Source of the DNA: Streptomyces liliifuscus
GTDB lineage: Bacteria > Actinomycetota > Actinomycetes > Streptomycetales > Streptomycetaceae
DNA: 64,000 nucleotides
Assembly: GCF_016598615.1 (NCBI RefSeq)
Contig: NZ_CP066831.1
Coordinates: 9,114,001-9,178,000, forward strand
Reading direction: 5' to 3'
Part shown: in pieces, positions 1 through 7,739 of the stretch
Numbering within the stretch: the first letter of the stretch is position 1
Layout of the letters: each line of letters starts with the position of its first letter
Program-made: the position numbers and the translations under genes
Notes under the pieces: model-generated
What the model saw: the letters and a program-made list of their open reading frames with translations, nothing else
The model's database searches: none
What the model was told of the DNA's origin: nothing

Positions 1-769
1 CCGAGGCCCAGTCGATCTCCTCCCAGTCGCTCTGGCCGACGTCCCCGATCAGCAGGTCACCGGTGCGCGCGTCGAAGGAGAACCGCCACGGGTTGCGCAG
101 CCCGTACGCCCAGATCTCGTCCTTCGCGTTCGGATCGTTCACGAAGGGGTTGTCCCGCGGGATCGCGTACGGCTTGCCGCCCCGCGGGTCGATCCGCAGC
201 ATCTTGCCGAGCAGCGTGTCGAGGTTCTGTCCGTTGCCGTGCGGGTCGCCGCCCGAGCCGCCGTCGCCGAGCGCGATGTAGAGGTAGCCGTCGGGCCCGA
301 ACCTGATGTCACCGCCGTTGTGGTTCGGGTAGGGCTGCGTCTGAGTGATGACGGTGCGCCGGGTGCTTGGCCGGATCTTGCCGTGCCGCACGGCGAACTC
401 GTCCACGGTGCTGGTGCCTTCGAGGTTCGTGTACGAGATGTAGAAGTGCGCGAACCTCTTGTCGAACGCGATGCCCAGCAGGCCGCGTTCGCCGTCGGTG
501 GTGGTCTCGCCGGTTATGTCGAGGACGGGCTCGCCGAGCCCCTTGTCGTCCAGGATCCGTACCGTGCCCGCGCGTTCGGCGATCCAGACCGTGCCGCCGG
601 GCCCTGCGGCACCGGCGATCGGGTTCTGGGCCTTGGCCACTTCCTTGAGTGCTACCTTCGCCGCCTTGCGCGGGGCGGCGGGCTCGTCGGCGGACGCCGT
701 GGTCAGGGCGAGGGATGCGACGAGGCAGATGGTGCCGATGAGCGCCGTGCTTCGGGTGCGAACTTTCAC
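1..769 (-). CDS. PQQ-dependent sugar (sorbosone) dehydrogenase-like protein, secreted, partial
   Basis: The minus strand reads without a stop from a GTG at 769 to the left edge, giving 256 residues of the N-terminal part; the C-terminus lies outside the window. A GGAGGG ribosome site sits 5 nt before the GTG. The protein opens with a signal peptide (KVRTRSTALIGTICLVASLA, then ending near TASADE). It continues into the beta-propeller of the glucose/sorbosone dehydrogenase family: GERGLLGIAFD, a YPNHNGGDIRFGPDGYLYIA stretch, LGDGGSGGDPHGNGQNLDTL and IWAYGLRNPWRFSFD. Known members oxidise sugars outside the membrane with PQQ as cofactor. The NHNGG and GDGGSGGD segments line the cofactor and calcium site in characterised relatives. 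A dre-like palindrome lies about 150 bp upstream. Substrate cannot be told from sequence. Confidence 0.9.
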   Translation of the reverse strand, partial: MKVRTRSTALIGTICLVASLALTTASADEPAAPRKAAKVALKEVAKAQNPIAGAAGPGGTVWIAERAGTVRILDDKGLGEPVLDITGETTTDGERGLLGIAFDKRFAHFYISYTNLEGTSTVDEFAVRHGKIRPSTRRTVITQTQPYPNHNGGDIRFGPDGYLYIALGDGGSGGDPHGNGQNLDTLLGKMLRIDPRGGKPYAIPRDNPFVNDPNAKDEIWAYGLRNPWRFSFDARTGDLLIGDVGQSDWEEIDWAS

Positions 770-912
770 CGTGACCCTCCAGGAGGCGGGGAATGGGAAG
801 TCACCCGGCTGCCTGGGGCAGGGTTGTGGGGGTGTCGCCCGAGCCAGCACGCAACCTGGGTGGGGGGATTGTGTGCCGCTGGCCACGGATGAGGATACTG
901 GGGCAGGATGGT

Positions 913-926
913 TTGGCCTAGACCAA
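913..926. promoter_or_regulatory. dre-like palindrome (possible DasR/GntR operator)
   Basis: On the minus strand this reads TTGGTCTAGGCCAA. It differs at one base from the core TGGTCTAGACCA of the DasR-responsive element known from Streptomyces aminosugar genes. It lies about 150 bp upstream of the start of the sugar dehydrogenase gene, which is transcribed away from it. Regulation by DasR or a related HutC-type GntR protein is an inference from this match only. Confidence 0.4.
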
Positions 927-989
927 TAACCGGCCCATCTGCCCCTGTTCTGCTGTGAGTTGACTTCCTGTGTCCCCGGACGCGTCGCG

Positions 990-1397
990 TCAGCCCAGGC
1001 GCGGGATCTCGATCGCAGGGCAGCGGTCCATGACCATGTCGAGGCCGGCCGCACGGGTGCGGTCGTAGGCGGCTTCGTCGATGACGCCCAGCTGGTACCA
1101 GACGGCCTTGGCGCCGATGGCGACCGCCGCGTCGGCCACCGGGCCGGCGAGCTCGCTGTTGACGAACACGTCGACGACATCGACCTCGAAGGGGATGTCC
1201 TCCAGCGAGGCGTACCCCTTCTCGCCGTGGACCGTCTCGGCCTTCGGATGGACGGGGACTATGCGCTTGCCGTACCGCTGGAGGACGTCCGCCACGCCGT
1301 ACGCGGCGCGCCGCTCGTTCGACGACAGGCCGACGATCGCCCAGGTGTCGCCGAGCTCGCTGAGGATCTTGCGGATCGTTGCCGGGTCGCCGTACAC
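990..1397 (-). CDS. CoA-binding domain protein
   Basis: A 135-residue protein consisting of one Rossmann-type CoA-binding domain (YccU/CoA_binding_2 family). Visible features are TWAIVGLSSNERRAAYGVA (nucleotide-binding loop), IVPVHPKAETVHGEKGYASL, VDVVDVFVNSE and AKAVWYQLGVIDE. The reading frame is open 15 codons further upstream, but the GTG at 1397 follows an AAGGAGG ribosome site with 6-nt spacing and gives the family's usual N-terminus (YGDPATIRKIL). Stand-alone members are thought to bind CoA or acyl-CoA; no enzymatic role is established. It lies between the sugar dehydrogenase and the metallophosphoesterase, all on the same strand but with separate spacing. Confidence 0.85.
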   Translation of the reverse strand: MYGDPATIRKILSELGDTWAIVGLSSNERRAAYGVADVLQRYGKRIVPVHPKAETVHGEKGYASLEDIPFEVDVVDVFVNSELAGPVADAAVAIGAKAVWYQLGVIDEAAYDRTRAAGLDMVMDRCPAIEIPRLG

Positions 1398-1488
1398 GGT
1401 CGGCCTCCTTGGGATGCGTACGAGGGCTGCTGCGCGGGACAACAGCGAGGGCGGCCCGGTGATTCCCCCGCCATCGCGTTCCTCGGGT

Positions 1489-3399
1489 TCACACCGAGGC
1501 GGTCACCAGCAGTTCCACGTTGCGATCGCCGGGACCGCCGGCCCAGCCCTCGTGGACGCCGCCCTTCATGCCCGTGGCCAGGTCGGGGGCGTTGTACGAC
1601 AGCTCCCGGTACAGGGAGGCGAGGCCCACCGCCGACAGGTCGGCGAAGTCCGGGTCGGTGCGGTGCGGGGCGGCGGACTCGACGAGGGTGGCGAACAGGG
1701 ACACCGTGCCGTCCCCGTTGTCGGCGAGTTCGATCACGCGGGCGTGGTGCGGATAGTCCAGGTGGGAGGCGGTGTTGACCTCCCAGAAGGACCGGGCGGG
1801 CGTGGCGTGCGCGTGGGGCGTGACCCGGTTGACGTGGCTGTGGCCGTTGATCCAGGCCACCACGTTCGGGAACCGGTGGAGCAGGGCGAGGACCTCCGCG
1901 CCGTCGTGCCGCGGCTCCTCGGTGCGTGCGGCGTCGGGGCGGCGGGTCATGCTCGGGCTGTGATGGTGGCTGAAGACCAGGACGTGGGCGTCGTCGGCCC
2001 CGGCGTTGCGTACGGGGCGGCCGTCGGCGTCGTAGGACCGGGAGCTGTGCGCGGCCAGCGTCCGCTCCAGCCAGCGGAGTTGATCGGTGCCCAGCGAGCC
2101 CTCGTAGTGGCCGCTGCGGTACGTCGTGTCGATGCTGATGCCGATGACGTTCTCGGCCACCCGGAACGAGTAGTACATCCGGTCGCCGTCCAGGTTGTTC
2201 TCCGTGTAGCCGTGGCCGACCGGGCCCGCTCCGGCGTGGGCGGGGTCGAGATGCGCGGCCAGGTAGTCGTGCGGGGTGAACAGCCGGCGCCGTTCGTCGG
2301 CCGTCACCGTCCGCGCCGAGGCCGTGTGCCTCTTCAGGATCGCCGAGAGCACCTCGCTCTTGGGGTCGTCGCCGGAGTTCAGCGCCTTCGCGTAGGCGGC
2401 CGCGTCCGTGGCCGGGACCGACAGCAGCTTGCGGGAGCCGACGGCGTAGTCGCCCAGCGCGGGCGACAGACAGCCGCCGGGTATGTCGTCGTGGTTGCCG
2501 ACCGTGGAGTACCAGGGAATGTCGAGCCCCGGGCTGGTCACGGGCCGTATCGCGGCGTCGAGGAAGCCGGGGATACGGGGCAGCCCACGCCGCTTGTCCA
2601 GGTCGCGCAGGGCCGCGTCGTCCGGGTGCCAGTAGAGGGGCAGACCGGAGTTCTGGACGCCCTCGTACGCCGTCGGATCCCCGGTGTTGGGAGTGATCCT
2701 GCCGCCGCTCATCAGCGTGAGGAACCACTCCAGTTCGATCGCGGAGTTGTTGTCGATGTTGTCGCCCGTCGTCATCACGAACGCGGGCGCGAGGCCGGTG
2801 TACGGGCCCCCGCCGAGCGCGTTCACCTGCTCCACGAGCGCCACCGCCCCCGCCACCGTCAGCGCCTCCTGGGCCCGCCACGCGGCAGGCCTGCGCGACC
2901 GCAGGAACTCGGTGCGCAGCGGGTTCTGCACGTCGGTGAGGTGCAGGTCGGTGAACTGCACGAAGCACGCGAGCGGTGTGCGCCGGTCCTGGCGGCCGAC
3001 GGCGGCAGTCGCGAGATCTCCGCGTACGACCACGGGCCAGCCTGGGCCCGGGACGAGCCGTCGGTAGGTGTCGGCGTGCGCGTGGCCGCCGAGGCGGGCC
3101 GTCGTCTCCAGGGTGGTCGTTGCGTACGGGGCCGCGCGTCGCGGCGTCGGCCGTCGGGCGGCGGGGGCAGGCCGCGGGGCCGCGCTCTCCGACGCGGGCC
3201 GCACGGAGGGGGCCGGGCGCTGCCGTGGGAAGACGGCCGCCGCTCCTCCGGTCGCTCCCGCCGCGACGGCACCGGACGCGAGCAGAAAGCGACGACGGTT
3301 GATCGAGGATGCGGGCGGGGACGGGGACGGGGGCTGGGAAGCGGGTGTGGACGAGGGCGGGGGAGTGGATGCGGTCCCCGCCATTTCGGTCCCGGTCAT
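1489..3399 (-). CDS. Tat-exported calcineurin-like metallophosphoesterase
   Basis: 636 residues. The N-terminus has a Pro/Ser-rich stretch followed by a twin-arginine signal (SSINRRRFLLASGAVAAGA), so export of a folded, metal-loaded enzyme is expected. The calcineurin-like motifs follow in order: QFTDLHLTDVQNP, MTTGDNIDNNSAIE, STVGNHDDIPGG, LVFSHHHSPSM and AWINGHSHVNRVTP. These supply the Asp, His and Asn ligands of a two-metal site. Length and arrangement match the actinobacterial PPA1498-type phosphoesterase family; the natural substrate is unknown. The ATG at 3399 is preceded by GGAGGG. An ATG five codons later is the only close alternative start. The gene is divergent from the cobalamin riboswitch operon. 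Confidence 0.88.
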   Translation of the reverse strand: MTGTEMAGTASTPPPSSTPASQPPSPSPPASSINRRRFLLASGAVAAGATGGAAAVFPRQRPAPSVRPASESAAPRPAPAARRPTPRRAAPYATTTLETTARLGGHAHADTYRRLVPGPGWPVVVRGDLATAAVGRQDRRTPLACFVQFTDLHLTDVQNPLRTEFLRSRRPAAWRAQEALTVAGAVALVEQVNALGGGPYTGLAPAFVMTTGDNIDNNSAIELEWFLTLMSGGRITPNTGDPTAYEGVQNSGLPLYWHPDDAALRDLDKRRGLPRIPGFLDAAIRPVTSPGLDIPWYSTVGNHDDIPGGCLSPALGDYAVGSRKLLSVPATDAAAYAKALNSGDDPKSEVLSAILKRHTASARTVTADERRRLFTPHDYLAAHLDPAHAGAGPVGHGYTENNLDGDRMYYSFRVAENVIGISIDTTYRSGHYEGSLGTDQLRWLERTLAAHSSRSYDADGRPVRNAGADDAHVLVFSHHHSPSMTRRPDAARTEEPRHDGAEVLALLHRFPNVVAWINGHSHVNRVTPHAHATPARSFWEVNTASHLDYPHHARVIELADNGDGTVSLFATLVESAAPHRTDPDFADLSAVGLASLYRELSYNAPDLATGMKGGVHEGWAGGPGDRNVELLVTASV

Positions 3400-3535
3400 G
3401 GGGCGGCCCTCCGGTGCCTCCGAGAGACTCAGCTAGCGGAACCACTCATTCAGGCCGCGGGGGCAGGGCTGTGGGCAGGGGTGTGGCGTGGCCGTGAACA
3501 CCGCCGGAACAGGTGGAGCGGCTACTGGGGCCCGC

Positions 3536-3625
3536 CCTGCCGGTCTGTCCGCCGGTCTGCCGGTGATCCGTCCGCCGATCCGTCCATTGGTCTGTCCGCC
3601 GGTCCGTCCGTCGATCCGCGAGACC
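3536..3625. repeat. Imperfect 11-12 bp tandem repeat upstream of the riboswitch
   Basis: About seven degenerate units resembling GGTCTGTCCGCC and GATCCGTCCGCC follow one another just before the cobalamin riboswitch. The stretch is non-coding and lies between the divergent metallophosphoesterase and importer transcripts. No regulatory role can be read from it. Confidence 0.55.
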
Positions 3626-3639
3626 CGCCGTGATAGCTT

Positions 3640-3806
3640 GCCGAGGCCAGTCGAACCCATGTACGTGGGTCAGGGAATCCGGTGGGAATCCGGAGCTGAC
3701 GCGCAGCGGTGAGGGTGACGGGCGTGGCATCGGCCACTGGACCGGAATGACGGTCCGGGAAGGCGCCTCGTCCGGGTGACCCCGAGTCCGAAGACCTGCT
3801 GGCGGC
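3640..3806 (+). promoter_or_regulatory. Cobalamin (adenosylcobalamin) riboswitch
   Basis: The leader shows the conserved cobalamin-riboswitch blocks in order: GGGAATCCGGTGGGAATCCG, GAGCTGACGCGCAGCGGTGA, the B12 box core GGCCACTGG (3731-3739), GGGAAGGCG, and the terminal CCGAGTCCGAAGACCTGC block at about 3782-3799. It lies 80-240 nt upstream of the first gene of an ABC importer on the same strand. In known cases cobalamin binding represses translation or transcription of uptake genes. End points are approximate; the core match is unambiguous. Confidence 0.92.
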
Positions 3807-3884
3807 CTCCGCGGTCACGCGCCGACGGGGGAGCACCGTACGACCGGGCTCCGCGTTCGAGCCCTCGACGCCTGAGGAACTTCC

Positions 3885-4910
3885 GTGCCCGTCGCACGTC
3901 TTGCCCGTCCCGCTGCCCTCGTCCTGTCCGGGGCTCTCCTGCTGACCGGCTGCGGTTCGGGGGACTCGTCGTCCGACACGGACACCGGGGCCGCCGTCAC
4001 CCTCGACAACTGCGGCGAGACCGTACGCGTCGAGTCTCCGCCCGAGCGGGCCGTGTCCCTCAACCAGGGCACCACCGAGATCATGCTGTCGCTCGGCCTC
4101 GCCGACCGCATGGCCGGCACCGCCACCTGGACCGACCCGGTGATGAAGGGCCTGGAGAAGGCGAACGCGAAGGTGGAGCGGATAGCCGACAACAACCCCT
4201 CCTTCGAACGGGTCCTGGACGCCGACCCCGACTTCGTCGCAGCCTCGTTCGTCTCGACGCTCGGCAAGGGAGGCGTGGCCACCCGGGACCAGTTCGAGAA
4301 GCTCGGCGTGCCCGCCTATGTCTCGCCCTCCGACTGCGTCGGCAAGGACAACGACTCGGGTGGCGACGGCGCGCGGACGAAGGCCCTCGGTATCGACGCC
4401 ATCCACGGCGAAGTGCGCGACCTGGCCGAGGTGTTCGGCGTCGAGAAGCGGGGCGAGCAGCTCGTCGCCGACCTCAAGGAGCGGACGAGGAAGGCCACTT
4501 CGGGGATGGACGCCTCCGACGTCACTCTCCTGTACTGGTTCGCCAACTCCGACTCGCCCTACATGGCGGGCTGTTGCGGCGCGCCCGGCGTCATCACCCG
4601 GGCCCTCGGCGCGAAGAACGTCTTCGACGACACGCACGAGGAGTGGCCCCAGATCAACTGGGAGACCGTCGCCGACCGTGACCCCGACGTGCTCGTCATC
4701 GGCGACCTGACCCGCAAGTCGCAGACCGCCGAGTCCGCGAAGAAGAAGATCGAGTTCCTGGAGTCCGACCCGGTCACCAAGAACATGACCGCAGTCAAGA
4801 AGAAGCGGTACGTCCTGCTCAGTGGGCAGGCGATGAACCCGACCATCCGCACGGTCGAGGGCGTCGAGCAAGTCGCCTCCGCCCTGCGGGAGTTCGGGCT
4901 CGCCGGGTGA
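3885..4910 (+). CDS. ABC importer substrate-binding lipoprotein (BtuF/FhuD-like)
   Basis: 341 residues. A lipoprotein signal ends at the lipobox LLTGC, followed by a Ser/Asp-rich linker. The rest is a class III (TroA/BtuF-type) binding protein: VTLDNCGETVRVESPPERAV, NQGTTEIMLSLGLADRMAGT, and the late PDVLVIGD segment. Family members carry cobalamin, haem or ferric siderophores to a permease. The cobalamin riboswitch directly upstream makes a corrinoid the best guess for cargo. The GTG start follows GAGGAA. The stop overlaps the permease start (GTGA at 4907), so translation is probably coupled. First gene of a three-gene operon. Confidence 0.88.
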   Translation: MPVARLARPAALVLSGALLLTGCGSGDSSSDTDTGAAVTLDNCGETVRVESPPERAVSLNQGTTEIMLSLGLADRMAGTATWTDPVMKGLEKANAKVERIADNNPSFERVLDADPDFVAASFVSTLGKGGVATRDQFEKLGVPAYVSPSDCVGKDNDSGGDGARTKALGIDAIHGEVRDLAEVFGVEKRGEQLVADLKERTRKATSGMDASDVTLLYWFANSDSPYMAGCCGAPGVITRALGAKNVFDDTHEEWPQINWETVADRDPDVLVIGDLTRKSQTAESAKKKIEFLESDPVTKNMTAVKKKRYVLLSGQAMNPTIRTVEGVEQVASALREFGLAG

Positions 4911-5920
4911 CACGGCCGCGCCTGGGACTGCTCATCGCCGCGGGCGTCGGCCTGCTCCTCGTGTCCGTCGCCGTCGCGATCACCATCGGTCCCGCGGACA
5001 TCCGGGTCGGTGACGTCTGGTCCGTGGTCGCGTCCCATCTCGGCTGGGGCAGCTCGGAGTTGACCCCGATCCGGGAGGGGATCGTCTGGGAGCTGCGCCT
5101 GCCGCGCACGCTCCTGGCGGCCGTGTGCGGGGCCGGACTCGCCGTGTGCGGCGCGGTGATGCAGTCCCTGCTGCGCAACCCGCTCGCCGACCCGTTCGTC
5201 CTCGGCGTGTCCTCGGGCGCCTCGACGGGCGCCGTGATCGTGGTCGTCCTCGGCGTCGGCGGGGGCCTGGTCTCGGTCTCCGCGGGCGCGTTCCTCGGCG
5301 CGGTACTGTCGTTCGGGCTCGTGCTGCTGCTCAGCCACACACTGGGCGGCGCGACGGACCGTGTGGTGCTGAGCGGGGTCGCCGCGATGCAGCTCTTCTC
5401 GGCGCTCACCTCCTTCGTCGTGATGACCGCAGCCGACGCCGAGACCACCCGCGGGGTGCTGTTCTGGCTCCTCGGTTCGCTGAGCGGGGTCGGCTGGACC
5501 GACGTCTGGGTGTGCTTCGCGGTGCTCGCGGTGACGCTGCTGGTGTGCCTCGGGTGCGCGCGGACGCTCGACGCGTTCGCCTTCGGCCAGGACGCCGCCG
5601 CGACCCTCGGGGTATCGGTGGCCCGTACGCGACTGGTGCTGCTGTGCGCCACGGCGTTGCTGACCGCCGCGCTCGTCAGTTCGGCGGGTGCGATCGGCTT
5701 CGTCGGTCTCGTACTGCCGCATGCGGCAAGGGCGTTGGTGGGGTCCGGGCACGCCCGGCTGCTGCCGGTCACGGCCCTCGCCGGAGCGGTGTTCCTGGTG
5801 TGGGTGGACACCCTGGCCCGTACCGTCCTCGATCCCCAGGAGGTACCGGTCGGCGTGGTGACCTCACTGATCGGCGTACCGGTGTTCGTGCTGGTGCTGT
5901 ACCGGACGCGGAGGGCGTGA
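4907..5920 (+). CDS. ABC importer permease (BtuC/FecCD family)
   Basis: 337 residues and mostly hydrophobic, with the roughly ten membrane segments expected of the FecCD/BtuC family. Family hallmarks visible are RLPRTLLAAVCGAGLAVCGA, MQSLLRNPLADPFVLGVSSG near the start, FGQDAAATLGVSVARTR (the coupling-helix region that contacts the ATPase) and GAIGFVGLVLPHAARALVG. Two copies normally form the pore for cobalamin or siderophores. The start GTG overlaps the stop of the binding protein and its own stop overlaps the ATPase start (TGATG at 5918-5922), giving a tight operon downstream of the cobalamin riboswitch. Confidence 0.93.
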   Translation: MTRPRLGLLIAAGVGLLLVSVAVAITIGPADIRVGDVWSVVASHLGWGSSELTPIREGIVWELRLPRTLLAAVCGAGLAVCGAVMQSLLRNPLADPFVLGVSSGASTGAVIVVVLGVGGGLVSVSAGAFLGAVLSFGLVLLLSHTLGGATDRVVLSGVAAMQLFSALTSFVVMTAADAETTRGVLFWLLGSLSGVGWTDVWVCFAVLAVTLLVCLGCARTLDAFAFGQDAAATLGVSVARTRLVLLCATALLTAALVSSAGAIGFVGLVLPHAARALVGSGHARLLPVTALAGAVFLVWVDTLARTVLDPQEVPVGVVTSLIGVPVFVLVLYRTRRA

Positions 5921-6849
5921 TGACGACGGAGGACATCAAGAACACCGAGCGCACGCGGGCGGCACCGGGAACCGAGTCCGCGCGGGCGGCACAAGGAACC
6001 GCGCACACGCAGGCCGCACACGGGGTCGGCCCCGCGCAGGCCGCACAAAGGGCCGGGCACGCGCAGGCGGCACCCGGAGAAGGGCTCCGTGCCCACCGCG
6101 TCACGCGCACCGCCGACGGTCGTGTCATCCTCGACGGCGTCAGCATCACCCCGGCCCCCGGCACCACCGTCGGACTGCTGGGCCCCAACGGCTCCGGCAA
6201 GTCCACCCTGCTGCGCCTGCTGGCCGGCGTCCTCGCCCCCGCCTCCGGTGTCGTCACCCTCGACGGCAGCCCCCTCGCCGAACTGGGCCGCCGCGACATC
6301 GCCCGCCGTGTCGCCGTGGTCGAGCAACAGGCGGACACCCAGGTCGAGTTGAGCGTCCTGGACGTCGTACGGCTCGGCCGTACACCCCATCGCCGCGCCT
6401 GGACCCCCGCGTCCGAGGCGGACGAGCGGGCCGTACGTGACGCGCTGGACCGCACCGGCCTGACCGGACTCGCCCGCCAGTCCTGGCACACCCTCTCCGG
6501 CGGCGAGCGACAGCGCGTGCAGATCGCCCGAGCCCTCGCCCAGGAACCCCGCGAACTGCTCCTCGACGAACCGACCAACCACCTGGACATCCAGCACCAG
6601 CTCGACCTGCTGAACCTCGTCACCTCGCTCCCGGTCACCAGCGTCGTCGCCCTGCACGACCTCAACCTCGCGGCGATGTACTGCGACCAGCTCGTCGTCC
6701 TGCGCGAGGGACACGTCGTGGCCTGCGGCGGTCCGGGCGACATCCTGACGGAAGCGCTCATCGCCGAGGTGTACGGGGTCCGGGCCGCCGTCACACGGGA
6801 GGGCCCCGACGACCGGCCGCACGTGCGCTTCCTGGGCACCGTGAGCTGA
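5920..6849 (+). CDS. ABC importer ATPase (BtuD/FepC-like) with repeat-built N-terminal extension
   Basis: 309 residues. The conserved ATPase starts only at about residue 57. It carries Walker A GPNGSGKST, Q-loop VEQQAD, signature LSGGERQRVQIARALAQEP, Walker B ELLLDEPTNHLD and the switch histidine in VVALHDLNL. It energises uptake by the permease encoded just before it. Residues 12-56 are five tandem nine-residue units (for example TRAAPGTES, ARAAQGTAH, TQAAHGVGP) that are not part of the family fold and are encoded by a 27-bp minisatellite. The ATG overlaps the permease stop. A start inside the extension is possible, but no good ribosome site marks one. Confidence 0.92.
   Translation: MTTEDIKNTERTRAAPGTESARAAQGTAHTQAAHGVGPAQAAQRAGHAQAAPGEGLRAHRVTRTADGRVILDGVSITPAPGTTVGLLGPNGSGKSTLLRLLAGVLAPASGVVTLDGSPLAELGRRDIARRVAVVEQQADTQVELSVLDVVRLGRTPHRRAWTPASEADERAVRDALDRTGLTGLARQSWHTLSGGERQRVQIARALAQEPRELLLDEPTNHLDIQHQLDLLNLVTSLPVTSVVALHDLNLAAMYCDQLVVLREGHVVACGGPGDILTEALIAEVYGVRAAVTREGPDDRPHVRFLGTVS
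5953..6087 (+). repeat. In-frame minisatellite, 5 x 27 bp
   Basis: Five consecutive 27-bp units lie in the reading frame of the importer ATPase, each encoding x-(R/Q)-A-A-x-(G/R)-x-x-x. They start at 5953, 5980, 6007, 6034 and 6061. They fill the stretch between the start codon and the first conserved residues of the ATPase. Confidence 0.8.
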
Positions 6850-6880
6850 CCGGCGCACCGGCGGAGCGACCGGCGCGCCG

Positions 6881-6911
6881 GCGAATCGCGCTGGTCGCAC
6901 CAGTGATTCGC
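6881..6911. terminator. Nested hairpin after the importer operon
   Basis: GCGAATC (6881-6887) pairs with GATTCGC (6905-6911), and inside it CTGGT (6891-6895) pairs with ACCAG (6899-6903). It begins 32 bp after the ATPase stop codon. There is no T-tract, as is common in this genus. An operator function for the next gene is an alternative. Confidence 0.5.
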
Positions 6912-6977
6912 GAACACGTGTCCGGAAATGGCGTCCGCCTCCCTGCGCCGGACCCCGTACGCGCCTACGCTCACCCC

Positions 6978-7739
6978 GTGCTGCGTATCACCGACGCCCG
7001 AACCGGCGAGCCCACGGACGCCACCCCCGCCCGCCGGGGCCTGACCCGCGTCGAGGCCCATGTGCCGCGCCCGGACACCACAGGCCTGCGCGTGCTTCTG
7101 GTCGCCGATGTCCTCGTACGCGCCCTGGAGATCAGCGGGACGCCCGTCTGGACCGTACTGACCGGCACAGAGGGGCGTACGGAACTCCGGGCCCGTGCCG
7201 CGGCGCTCGGCATCCGGCCGTTCGAGGACGAACGGGACAGCGGATCAGGCCTCGGCGAGGCCCAGGTACTGCACGTGTGCGCTCCGGAGGCCGGGTCGGC
7301 GGGCGGTGCGGGTGACGACAGTGAGACGGCGAACGGTCTGCGGGTCGAGGTCGCCCCGGCCGACGCCGAGAGCGGAGTGGCGGACGACGTCGAGCGCGCC
7401 TCGGCCCTGCGCCTCGCCCTGCTCGCGTGCCCCCGCCACGAACCCCTCCGGCTCGACGAGGCAGCCCTCACGGGCGCCGAGGACACCCTGCGGCGCTGGC
7501 GAGGCGCCGTCGCCACCTGGGCGACCCGGCCGTCCGGTCCCATCCCCGACCCCGTACGCCAACAACTGCGCGCCGCCTGGGAGGACGACCTGGACGTGCC
7601 CGCCGTACTCGCCGTGCTGCGCAAGGTGGAGACGTCGGGGACCGTCCCGGACGGCGCCCGCTTCGAGACGTACGCCTACGCGGACCGGCTCCTCGGGCTC
7701 GAACTCACCCGTGACATCGGCCGCGGGACCCCCTCGTGA
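6978..7739 (+). CDS. Conserved hypothetical protein resembling parts of cysteinyl-tRNA synthetase
   Basis: 253 residues. The start is set at the GTG that begins LRITDARTGE; a TACGCT hexamer 6 nt before it suggests a leaderless transcript. Three stretches recall class Ia cysteinyl-tRNA synthetases: the opening strand, LRVLLVADVLVRALEISG (Rossmann-like first helix), and near the C-terminus WEDDLDVPAVLAVLRKVE followed by YADRLLGLEL, which resembles the DDLNTPAAL region. The HIGH-like and KMSKS motifs needed for aminoacylation are not visible, so synthetase activity is not expected. I infer a degenerate paralog with a binding role; the function is unknown. Its stop overlaps the sixA start (GTGA at 7736). 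Confidence 0.7.
   Translation: MLRITDARTGEPTDATPARRGLTRVEAHVPRPDTTGLRVLLVADVLVRALEISGTPVWTVLTGTEGRTELRARAAALGIRPFEDERDSGSGLGEAQVLHVCAPEAGSAGGAGDDSETANGLRVEVAPADAESGVADDVERASALRLALLACPRHEPLRLDEAALTGAEDTLRRWRGAVATWATRPSGPIPDPVRQQLRAAWEDDLDVPAVLAVLRKVETSGTVPDGARFETYAYADRLLGLELTRDIGRGTPS

Noticed and set aside
1081..3633. An 850-codon plus-strand frame
   Set aside because: Antisense to the metallophosphoesterase and CoA-binding genes, which carry clear motifs and ribosome sites; low-complexity product.
3640..3806. Alternative reading of the leader as a T-box or other riboswitch
   Set aside because: The B12-box core and the GTCCGAAGACCTGC block are diagnostic for cobalamin riboswitches and no anti-terminator T-box is present.
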